A DNA stretch of 64,000 bases from contig CM034236.1 in the NCBI GenBank assembly GCA_019916065.1, forward strand, positions 58,618,690-58,682,689, read 5' to 3'. The notes under the pieces were generated by a model. That model did not search any database and was not told where the DNA came from. It saw only the letters and a list, made by a program, of their open reading frames with translations. A program made the translations under genes and the position numbers. Below, one piece after another: positions 35,515 through 46,390 of this stretch. Every line of letters begins with the position of its first letter. Position 1 is the first letter of the stretch. Source of the stretch: Vitellaria paradoxa (Eukaryota > Streptophyta > Magnoliopsida > Ericales > Sapotaceae).

Positions 35515-36701
35515 GTAAAAGTTGGAGAAAATTTTTAAAAATTTAGTAAAAGTTAAAAAAGTCTTATAAAAGTTGATTTTTTGCTTATGTGGGGTGTTTG
35601 ATTTACCAAGTTCAGGAAAAAAAAATTAATTTTTACTAATTTTTTCAATTTTTTCTATCAAATACAAAATAAACTTTTATTAATTTTTATCAAATTTTAC
35701 CAACTATTATAGATTTTTATTAAATACTCAATACTCAAAAATCAGTGACACATGCCAATTTAGTTTGCGAAGTTGGATAAAATAATTTTTACTATGTAAA
35801 AAATTATAGTGGATAGTCATAAAATAATTAAGAATATTTAACTATAGTTTATTGAGAGTACTTCAAATAATTTTTGAGTATGTCAAACGGTAAACTTTTA
35901 ATTTATTTATGTAAATATTTACTGAGTATATCAAACGGTGAATTATAATGTTGTTACAATTGTTTTTCTTTTTACTTTCTTGTAAAAGAAACGAAATTAT
36001 AATAAAAACAGAGTAAATTTTTATGTTGCATTTACAAAGATTTAAAGAAAAGACAAAGAGGATTAAAAAAAATATAAGTTTGACGAATCATTTATAAAGT
36101 TCATAGAGAGTGGGCAAATATGAAAAATAAAGGTAATTTTAAAGTGTTTTGAAAATTAAGAAGATAAAATTGAATATATATCAAATTTAAGAGGGTAAAA
36201 ATAAAATAGAAAACTCTTAAATTTTTTGTTTTATGATCTTTTATACTAAGTTTAGAGTATAGATTTGTGTAGGGCAAGAAAGAAAGAATAAAAAATAAAA
36301 TTAATAATTTGTATAATTTTTGTTTATTTAACCAAGAAAAAATAAATTTTACTTGTAAATATTTATTCATTTTAATTTCATATTTTAATTAAAAAATAAA
36401 TAAATAAACTTGATTGTTTTAGTTTATTTGCATTCTTATTATTATTTTTTTTAATTTTTTTTCAAAAATTTATATTTCAAATATAGTTTTAAAAAATTGA
36501 AACTTTTAATTTTTATTGTTTTATTGTTTTTTTTTTTTTTTTTTTTGGGACGACTATTGTGAAATTTCCGTCCCCGGGGGATAAAGATTTCCACCTGTAT
36601 CTGTCAGGGCATCATCTTTTGAACCAAGAAGAAAGACAAAAGTACAATCCATTGCAGGACAAGATGGTTAGTTGAGAGTAATTTATCACTTATTAGTGAT
36701 T
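35515..36701. other. AT-rich intergenic DNA
   Basis: No gene. Repeats 'GAGTATGTCAAACGGTAAA' type text twice (about 35876 and 35927). Confidence 0.45.
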
Positions 36702-37031
36702 AAGCCTCGTCTAGAAGTTCAATTTTCAGTCATTTTTTATAATTTTTTAATCAAAAATTAGTAATGGGTTTGATAAAATAAGTAGTATTTTTTTAGTACT
36801 TTTTAATAAATTTTTTAGGTATTTAGTAAAAATTTTTTACATGTTTAATAAAACAAATAACAATTTTTAATAATTTTTTTAACTTTTAAACATTTGATAA
36901 AAATTTTGGCGACTTAATATTTGGTAAAAGTTCTCGTTGTTGTGAGAAAAAAGGGGAGCAAAACTTGGCGTTTTACCCAATACCAAGATCAAAAACTTTT
37001 GACTTATTTTTACTCTTCCAAATGAGACCTA
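36702..37031. mobile_element. MITE-like element of about 330 bp
   Basis: Left end TAAGCCTCGTCTAGAAGTTC and reverse-complemented right end TTTAGGTCTCATTTGGAAGA are similar. The interior repeats 'TTTAATAAA..TTTTTAA' blocks. No coding frame. Confidence 0.4.
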
Positions 37032-38141
37032 AATTTCATAAATATCATAAAACAAGACTAAATTATGTTTACCGTTTCTTTATATTTCACTAATTATAAG
37101 TAACTATTTTTGATATTTAAAATTTATAGTTACATTTATATTGTAAAAATATTTGTCACAATTAAATTATTTTATCTATTTAATTGTCAATATTAAACAA
37201 AAATTAGTACAGTTAAAAGAAAAAACTATTTCGGATGCCTTTTTTCTTTTTTTACATTGTGTAAAATGTTTTAAAACACTTTTGAGATATCTACAAATTA
37301 AAAAATGAACAATTTTTGAAGGAAATGATTTATAATATTTTTTTATTTTTTATTTTTAGACATTAACTTCAATTTTGAATGCAAAACAAAAAAAAATTAT
37401 AATATGAGAAGATAAAACATTTTGTTTTCTAGCATTGGAAGGTTTTAGTGTCATTTTTTTACATTTTGTATAGTTGAAAAAGGTTTATGAGACGTTTTTG
37501 TGAGATTTTTTTTTTGCGTTTACTATATTGTTTTTCATTTGATATTGACAACATAATGGTGAAAAAATAATTTAATTATAATAAATATTTGAAAATGAAA
37601 TATAAGTGTACAAATTTCGAATAATGGAAGTAATTATCTATAATTGATCAAATATTTAAGAGGTATATATATTTCACCCTTACGTTAAGGTGGAAACTCA
37701 ATTTAATGCAATTTTCTTGTCAGATTCGAATTGGGAATTTGCGTTTTATAATAAAAATTATTATTTAATAAAATATTAGATAAGTTATGTCTTCAATATA
37801 GACACCGGGTCCGAACAAATCGGGCTCGAGTTTACTCATTCACACCGCCCTAGGCAATATTTCCTCGTTCAAGATGAAGTGTCCCAGTAACTAGAAAGTA
37901 TTGACTCATTGCCACATGGGTTCGCGATTCGACAAGTTTGGTTATCCGCCCAAGGCGCGGTTGGTAGGAAGGACAGCCCGGGACTAGTCATCTGGTCAAT
38001 TTATTGGTCCTAAACGGCGTCGTTAATGATTGGGTTCATCTGATCTCTCGCAGATCTGACTTCCGTCGGCCAAAAATCCGAAAGGGTGTTGCAGGCCGGG
38101 CGCTGCTCTGTTTGTTGGGACTCCTAGAACCAATCAGAAAG
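37032..38141. other. Upstream region of the epimerase gene
   Basis: AT-rich until about 37800, then markedly GC-richer toward the gene. AAACGGCGTCGTT at 38012-38024 is a motif often met upstream of plant genes. An out-of-frame ATG at 38026 opens a five-codon upstream frame if transcribed. Confidence 0.5.
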
Positions 38142-38258
38142 ATGCCGAAAGCGAAGATTGCGCCGTCGATGCTGTCATCGGACTTCGCTAACTTGGCCTC
38201 CGAGGCCGCTCGCATGCTTCAATTCGGCGCCGATTGGCTCCACATGGACATCATGGTT

Positions 38259-38292
<34 letters not shown>

Positions 38293-41200
38293 CTTTTTAT
38301 AGCTTTCGCTCAATCTTTCCGGTAACATATGAATATTTGTGTCTGGAGTGGCCAAGTAGGGCTTAGCCGATCGTTTTACTACAGAGTCAACTGTCACGAC
38401 CATCTCATACTTCATTCGAAAATTGTTTAGCGGAAGATATATTAACTGTTCTGATTCATAGTTTTCTTTCATGTTCCTTTTGATTCGAAAATTGGAAACT
38501 GTAACTGGGGTTCCTTTTTATTGCGTAAAGGAAATCTTTTTTTTTTTTTAATTTCTAATTAACTAATTTAAAAATTTTCAATTTCTTGACTAAAGAGCTG
38601 TGCAGGCAGTAAAATAATGATTTGTTGATATGCTTCAATAGAAATTAGTGTTCAAGAGATCCGGAGTATTTTTTTTTTTTTTTTTTCCCAGGGCTATCAA
38701 ATAGTGATGATTATTTTATGTCATGATTAATCATCAAACTAAATAGGCAAATTTGTCAAGTTAACTATAAATTCTCAATCTAAATACACAAGACGTAATA
38801 CAAAAAAATAAAGATTAAACGTACATAATTAAATTCAAGCATACATAAAATAGTAAAACGAAGACAAAATTAGTGCACATGTTAACAGCAAGGCAACTAG
38901 CCAATTAAAAGAACCCACCAAGCAGCCTTGCGGAGTACCACTCTTACCCTTGAGCCTCAGCTTTGGTCTGGTATATACATACATATAATCAAAAGCTTAG
39001 AGCTACGAGATGTAATTTATTATTTCTTTTAACATAATTCATACATACTCAAGAAACAGTTCAACCAAAATTTATTTATTTTAGCCCAATGCTGAGACTA
39101 CTATAAATTTTGTATCTCAATTTGGATAGTCATATATGCCTCCAACCATATATGTATATATATATAATATTATATAATATATAGAGATTTAGTAATCGAC
39201 TTACCTGAGGGACCATACAATTGAAAGGCTGTCGAGAATCCCGTGCAGACCCACTACAATTGGGGTTATATATGTGTTTTTTTTTTTTTTGGGGGGGGGG
39301 GGACAAGAACATTGTCTATCCAACTGAAAAAATAAAACTACCATGATGTTTTGCTCAGTGGCGTATGTATGTAGTCTCAATTTTTGCCTTGGCTTCTTTT
39401 TTGGGATTTGAGAACTACTAATTTATTTTTAATTTTTGAAATAAATTTGGGCTATGAACTGAATAGTAAATTGCGGTATAACCAGTTAGGCTAAGATGTT
39501 ATATACTATTGTTACTAAAAATATTTTGGGCCAAAATTTTACCTGAGTTACAGCCCACCCAAACTCTTACTTGACTCCACCCTTGCTTCGGTTGTTAGAA
39601 AGACATCAATTTTTTAGGTAATTATTCATTTTCTGAATGAGCTAGTTCGAAATTGGTTAATTCACAGATTCCTTGGACAATCAAACTGACCTTTTTAGCT
39701 AATTTGTTTACACCCAATAGGGAGGTCAAAATACCTAAGAAAACACTAATTCTTAAAACCATAGATATGGCCCTGCTGGATTCTATTTCAATTTGGTACC
39801 AAGGATGGTAAGTTTGGGTATTTGTTCAAATGTTCTACCTGAATAAAGCATTAAGGTTCTGAGGCGTCTTGACTTTCTACATCCCTTGCGTAGCTGTTCA
39901 TATCCATGTCTTGGTTTAGCATGATATGTTTTTGCAGTTTACTTATGTTCTTTTTGCTAAGTTTGGTTTTCTATTTTGGGTAAATAATTTTCTACAATAT
40001 CTAAATCGGTCCTGATCGTGGTTCATATGCAGGATGGGTAGGTTTCACTCTCGGCTCAAACCATAACATGGTTGCTCCTGTAGTTACTGATAATCAGATT
40101 TATAACAAGTGGGCTTTATGAGCTTCTGTTTGATTTCTTTTCAGCCACTTCGTCCCTAATCTTACCATTGGTGCTCCTGTCATTCAAAGCCTTAGAAAGC
40201 ACACAGAGTAACAACTAACTGCCACTCTACTTCCTAATTTTAAACCTCAACTTCACACATGTGAAATGTCTTCTGCTCAAAGAGGAAGTATTATCTCTCA
40301 TTCTTGCAGGGCATATTTAGATTGTCACCTTATGGTCACAAATCCTATTGACTATGTGGAACCATTGGGAAAAGCTGGTGCCTCAGGTTTTACATTTCAT
40401 GTTGAGGTGTCCAAAGGTGAGTTGCAATGTTGTCTGGACTGTTGTTGTTGTTATTGTTATCTTTTTTGGTATCTTTCATTTGCCTATAGATTTTATTTTT
40501 ATTATCATCTTTTACAGATAATTGGCAAGAGCTTGTCCAGCAGATTCGATCAAAAGGCATGAAGCCCGGTGTGGCTTTAAAGCCTGGAACACCTGTTGAA
40601 GAGGTTTACCCACTGGTAGGCCATAACACTCTTTTCTTGGTCTTCCAAGTTCTTAGGTTTTTCTGGTCACCTGGCATTTTCCCTTTACAGGAAACATGAT
40701 GTTATTGACCAAAGTTATTAAAACAGAGGTCATTTGCTACCTGCATTATAAATAGTTCTCAGATGCTTCTCATAAGGATCCCTGCATTTAGTAATTCTTT
40801 CCTGTTCTCCTGCTCCACAGCTTGATGGTGAAAATCCTGTGGAAATGGTTCTTGTTATGACTGTGGAACCTGGGTTTGGCGGGCAGAAGTTCATGCCAGA
40901 AATGATGGACAAGGTGCACAAACTATTCTTTTTACCCATGTTGTTACTTACTTCTTTGTCATTACCATAGGCCATGGATTTTGATTTCAGGTACGTGTAC
41001 TGAGAAAGAAGTACCCGTCCCTTGATATAGAGGTAAGTCCATTTCTAAATATAATGCTCAGTTAATTTGTTTAATTTGAATTCCATGCTTTTGTACCCTG
41101 TGCATATTGTTGGTTCTCTGGTAGCTACCAAAGTTACCTGAATCTTCTATTCCGTATAGCAAAATTCATTGAGCACTTCTTGCCAAAAAAGGTTTTGGAA

Positions 41201-41976
41201 CATCTCGTGGAGGTATCATCAAGAAGCATTCTTGGAACTTCTTAAAGATGTCCTTGAAACGCTAATCACTTTGTGTTGCTATAAAAATCGTTTGTGAATC
41301 CAGCCCAAGTAGATATGCACTTATTTATGAAGAAAAAAGTATGCCGTTTATAAGATGTGCTTTTAAGGCTCAATTTGTTTCATTGTAAAGTGTTTTCCCG
41401 AAGATGTACCGTATATCTGTTGCTATAAAAAATTTTAAACAAAGGAACATCTCGTGGAATAAGGAACCTACTGTTGCTTTCTATTCCTTTTTTCTTTCTG
41501 CATGCCTGACAACTATATGGATCCAGTGGGTTGAAGGGCATGATCTAGTCTCGCATCCATGAATCTTGTAACCACTGGCTTCTTACCAGTATGCCCTCAG
41601 GGTACGTAGGTTTTAGATTATGGCTTAATCTTAACATTAGGGAGCACTTCTGGATTCCCGACTCTGCAGCCCATTTTGGTCCCTTTGACCCACTGCCCAA
41701 TAAAGGGGCTACTGTATCTATATGTCACGCTGATGAGGGTGGTTATTTGTTGGTTTCGCCTCCTACATGTTTTACCTAGCTAAAAATATATACATATTTA
41801 TGAATTTCTTGTTTGACTTTTCTTTGCAGGTGGATGGCGGTTTGGGGCCTTTGACCATTAATGCAGCTGCTTCAGCTGGAGCAAACTGCATTGTGGCTGG
41901 AAGTTCAGTGTTTGGAGCTTCTGAGCCAGCACAAGTTATATCACTTTTGAGAAATAGTGTGCAAGAAGCGCGGTGA
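38142..41976 (+). CDS. RPE: Ribulose-5-phosphate 3-epimerase, cytosolic
   Basis: Interconverts ribulose-5-phosphate and xylulose-5-phosphate in the pentose phosphate pathway. Exons: 38142-38255, 40033-40037, 40145-40207, 40310-40416, 40518-40615, 40821-40913, 40991-41032 and 41830-41976, giving 222 aa (669 nt with stop). The protein starts [15 protein letters not shown] without a transit peptide, so it is the cytosolic form (about 225 aa in Arabidopsis). The TIM-barrel metal and catalytic residues are all present: H34 and D36 in HMDIMDG, H67 in LDCHLMV, D176 in VDGG; also GFGGQKFMP and the phosphate-binding VAGSSVFG. Exon 2 is only five nucleotides (GATGG) and supplies the invariant Asp-Gly of the MDG motif. 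Intron 1 (1777 bp) starts with a CT microsatellite. No in-frame ATG lies upstream. Confidence 0.95.
38258..38290. repeat. (CT)n microsatellite at the start of epimerase intron 1
   Basis: The CT run begins three bases after the exon 1 donor GTTGCT and could affect splicing. Confidence 0.9.
39357..39600. repeat. Dispersed repeat in epimerase intron 1
   Basis: Starts CAGTGGCG and ends in CCACCCTTGCTTCGG; the interior resembles 16613-16815. Probably a decayed short transposon; boundaries are approximate. Confidence 0.35.
40033..40037 (+). other. RPE: Predicted 5-nt micro-exon of RPE
   Basis: TATGCAG|GATGG|GTAGGT: a good acceptor and donor bracket GATGG. Joined to exon 1 (..ATC ATG) and exon 3 (C CAC TTC..), it restores M-D-G-H-F-V-P-N exactly and keeps the frame; skipping it would shift the frame. 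Confidence 0.85.
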
Positions 41977-42222
41977 ATCTATTGAACTTGATACGGGCAA
42001 GATACTTACACAATGGTCAAATACTTGTAATCTGTTTAACGTGCATGCTAATAAGCCATTTAATCTTTTATGGTTTTGAAAAGAAAATGTACCGTATATC
42101 TTTTGCTAATGTTATACCTTATCATCTTGTGTCTGCATTTCTGGTGAAGCTCGTACTTTGCTTCTCCCATATGAGTTGAGAGTCAAGAGTTGATCGTGTA
42201 ATGTTCTGGATCAGACATTCTC

Positions 42223-42228
42223 AATAAA
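42223..42228 (+). terminator. Likely poly(A) signal of RPE
   Basis: AATAAA about 250 nt after the stop codon; a second AATAAA lies at 42320-42325. Confidence 0.5.
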
Positions 42229-42329
42229 TTATGTTGGATGCAATGTGTCTGAAGCTATACTTTTCCCCTCCAAGCAATTTATATCTCGTGGGTTTTTAGC
42301 CGGTCTCTGGTTTGCACTCAATAAAAGCT

Positions 42330-44194
42330 CATGGCTTCAGGATGAACCTTAGAGTGTTCATTCATCCAATTGCCTGGAGGCCAGGGCTTGATAACTGCAT
42401 TTGGCTTATAGGAGCATTTTTTTTTATAATATCCATTTGGTGGTCGTCCTGACGAGAAGTTCTTATTTACTGGGAGTGGATAACTTGGGAGTGCATATCA
42501 TCTTTGTTGAAGGAGTTTTTTATATCTGCTAGCTTTTGGAAGGGATTTTTTTTCCCACTTTGAAGGTCGAAGTCTGTCTGATTAGCGAGCCATGAATCGA
42601 ACAACTACACAATACAATGTGATGGCTATTTTACGACATTACCCCCATCTCGTTGTAGCTCTTGTTTTGCCTTGGGAGTCTTGGATCGGCTCGGGGGTTG
42701 TAGTAGGGGAGATTACTGTAACCGTTGCAATAATTTCAAAATAACGTGGTTTCGGTCTTTTTTTTTTTTTTTATCTAAAATGACGTTATTTTACTTAAAT
42801 CTTCATATGCGGATATGAATTGATATGAATTGATGTATTCAAAAAAATGCCGAAATGGAGTCTTTTGGGGTTGCTGTAGCGGCTGCAGTGACCCTCTACT
42901 GCAGCCCCCCTCTTCTGTCTTGGACTGTCCTTTAAAAATTTGGGGTTACTTTGGATCCGTTTGGCACATCTACCATTATAGCAATTTTTGTTTTTGTTTT
43001 TTTTTTTTTTTTGTGCATTTGGTAAAAATTTAACTTTTATTAATTTTTTTCCAAGTTAATGTTTTACCAAATGTATAAAAAGCTATTATATATGTTAAAA
43101 TTACAAACATTAAAAAAAATTGTAACTTTTGGTAAATTTTTTTACAAAAAACAAAAAATTTGTAATTTTTAGTGTAAAATTATCAAAAATTACTCAAAAA
43201 AAAAAAAAAAATAGTGTGCTTGTACGTGGCCTGATCAAAGTTGGCCGTGAGCTTAATTTCCAATACCAGAGGTCCCTTTTGGCCATCGCCGTTCAGTTAG
43301 ATATATTGAATTGTATAATTTTAACTTGTATGTACTCCGGAAAACAAAAATGTTTTTTTTTTTGGAATGATTGAGGTAATTAGGGTTGCGAGCCTTCAAG
43401 TGTGGCGGTAAGGATGTCAATTTTGGTCGACCCGTTCGAATCTGATCCATTACCCAAATTGAATAGATATGGGATTCGAAAATTTTTTTGGAGATCGGAT
43501 CGAATTTGAAATTTTTTTTTTTTTTTTTGATATTTGGATATCGGGTCAGATATGAGGATATGATTGCTTCTATCCCGATCTGCACTGAATTCGATATTCA
43601 ATCCAAATCTGGCCCAATCCGCCCCTAATTTAATATCCGATACTTTTTGGAGATTTAAGAAATTAGGATTAATAATTATGTTATGAATTGTCGTATTTTG
43701 TATTTATTATTTTGAGTTAGGGCAAAATTGGTACTTTAAAATTATATATTTTTACTATATATTAATTAGTAAAATAGTATTTTGGTGAAATGTTAGTTTT
43801 GAAAATGTTTATATATTACTTTAGTGAATTATTATTATGATAATATTTATATATTATTTGGTTTTAGAGATGAATTATTTGATAATAATAGGTTATGTAT
43901 GTAAATCAAATTATGCATCAAGTTAGGAGCAGATTTAGAGGTGGATAGAGGGTTTGGATTTTTAGATATCTGCAAATATATCTATTCTCTGTTTGGAACA
44001 GAAATAAAAGTCTAAAAAAATATCTGTTTAGAATTCAAAAAGAATTCAAAGGTAGACGAAAAATTTAAAGTTTGAATTCAGATATTACTATATTCGCCTC
44101 TAACTTGTCGAGTTGCCATTGCTATGTGGTGGCTCTGCTCTTTATTCGAAATCAAAACCAGAACATACTTTTATAGGTAGCCAACAAGGGAAGC
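42330..44194. other. Intergenic DNA between the epimerase and the fold-back element
   Basis: A poly-T rich element-like stretch (about 42950-43215) begins GGATCCGTTTGGCACAT. From 43409 a 'GGATGTCAATTTTGGTCGAC' segment with many ATCCGATAC/GGATATCGGG motifs looks like a decayed short transposon reaching about 44105. No gene was recognised. Confidence 0.4.
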
Positions 44195-46390
44195 CCCCCC
44201 CCGCGGGGGGGTAACATGATGTTAGCCCGCTGCCAGCTTTTGCTGGCCGCACGATTTACCTTTTATTTTTTTCCCGTTTGAATGTTATTTTAATCGAAAA
44301 TTTTGATTGAATTTGGGAAGAAAAAAGTAAATTTTCATTTTAGAGTTGATTACTAATTAATTATTAAAAAATTATTTTTTTATTTACAAAAAAATATTAA
44401 CTTTTTAGTTAACATTTTAATTTTTTATTAGTTTGACATTTTTATCATTCAATATTTAAAAAAATTAAAATATAAAAAGATAATTTTAATTATTTTAAAA
44501 AAATTAAAAAACTAAAAAACTAGTTGCTAGTAGCCAAACTACCAATCTTTTCCCAAACAGAACTCCCGACATCAGTCAACTTAGCAATTTTATTTTTTAT
44601 TTTGTAAAAATCTAGATCAAATATTGAATATTAAAATATTTAAAAATAAAATTTATTTTAAAATACTATAATAAAAATTCAATTAGCAATATAATTTTAA
44701 AATATTTTTAAATGAATATTTTTAAAATATTTAAAAATAAAATTTATTAATATAATTTAAAATATTATACCGAAAATTCAACTACTATAAAAATCAGAGT
44801 ATCTATATATGTCTCATTAAATTCATATAAAAATATTTTTTATATAAAAAATAAATTATACCGTTAACTTACTTTTATAAATTTTTTAACAATCGTTACT
44901 CGAATTATTACAAAAATATTAAATAATTAATATAAAAATAATTATTATAAAAAATAATCGTTAACCTGCATAAATACTTGAATTAATACTTAAAAAAAAA
45001 TCATGTATATTACTTTTTTATGATAAAAATAAAAAAATATAATAAGTTAATTGAATTGAATTTTTATTTAAAACGTAGATTATTACAAATTAATTTTTTA
45101 AATATTTTAAAAATATTTAAAAACATTTTTAAATTATATTAATAACTAGTTTTTATTATAATATTTTTAATCATATTAATAAATTTTATTTTTATATATT
45201 TTAATATTCAGTATAATTACTTTATCACCCAATAACTCAAAAACATTAAATTTTTTTTTTATAATAATTCAAGTAACAATTGTTAAAAATTTTCAAAAAA
45301 TAATTTATCAATATAATTTATTTTTTATAATAGAAAATATTTTTTATACGGATTTAATTAGACATATGTAGATACTCTGATTTTTATAATAATTAAATTT
45401 TTAATATAATATTTTAAATTATATCGATAAATTTTGTCTTTAAATATTTTAGAAATATTCATTTAAAAATATTTTAAAATTATATTGCTAACCGAATTTT
45501 TATTATAGTATTTTAAAATAAATTTTAGTTTTAGAATTTTAATGTTCAATTTAATTAATACATTATCCAATAACTCAAAAACATTTTTATTATTTGACCC
45601 ACATTCTTATAAAATAAGAAATAAAAATAAAATTGTTGAGCTGATTGTTGTTGGGAGTTGTGTTTGGGAAGAAAACTGGAAGCTCAATTACCAGTTACTA
45701 ATTTTTTAGTTTTTTTTTTAAATGACTAAATTTACTTTCTTATATTTAAACATTTTTTAAATATTGAACGGTAAAAATATTAAATTAATAAAAAAAATAA
45801 AAAACTAACTATTAAAAGTTAATTTTTTTCTTCCTAAACTAAAAAAAAAATTAACTTTTTAATAGTTAATTAGTAGTCAATTACAAAAATAGTTGACTTT
45901 TTTCTTCCCAAATTCAGCCAAAGTTCCCAGTTATTTGATCTAGAGTTTTACAAAATAAAAAATAAAATTGTTGGGTTGATGGATGTTAGGGGCTGTGTTG
46001 GGGAAAAAAATTAGTAATTTGGCTATCAGTTACTAGTTTTTTAATTTTTTAAGTTTTTTTAAATGATTAAATTTACACTTACATTTTAGATCTTTTTTAA
46101 ATATTGAAGTGCAAAAATAACAAACTAACAAAAACATAAAAGGCTAACTACAAAAGAGTTAAATTTTTTTCTTCCTAAACACCAAAAAAATAATTTTTTA
46201 ATAGTTACTTAGTAGTCAATTACAAAAAAGTTATTTTTTTTCCAAATTCAATTAAAGTTTCCGGTTAAAATCACGTTCAAATAGGAAAAAAAAAGAGAGA
46301 GAGAGAGAGAGACGTGATCAAATCGTGCAACTAGTAAACGCTGACAGCGGGCTAACATCACCCCGGTGATGTTAGGCCCCCGCCCGTCAG
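44195..46390. mobile_element. Nested fold-back (long inverted repeat) element, 2.2 kb
   Basis: Outer ends pair: left TGATGTTAGCCCGCTGCCAG..GCACGAT (44218-44254) against the reverse complement of the right end, TGATGTTAGCCCGCTGTCAG..GCACGAT (46322-46369). Inside, 44270-44575 is inverted relative to two direct copies on the right (45640-45935 and 45945-46275). The core arms 44580-44965 and 45240-45640 are again inverted, sharing for instance ATAAAAATCAGAGTATCTA. No protein is encoded. Possible degenerate target copies CAACAAGGGAA and CAGCAAGGTTA flank the ends. Confidence 0.7.

Noticed and set aside
38004..38141. Open frame extending RPE upstream by 46 codons
   Set aside because: The upstream start codon is TTG, not ATG; no in-frame ATG precedes 38142, and the protein from 38142 fits the cytosolic enzyme.
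39793..39796. GATG with strong GTAAGT donor as an alternative RPE micro-exon
   Set aside because: It adds four bases and breaks the reading frame into exon 3; GATGG at 40033 fits exactly.
43253..43601. Overlapping minus-strand frames
   Set aside because: Lysine runs from poly-T tracts inside a decayed element; no recognisable domain.
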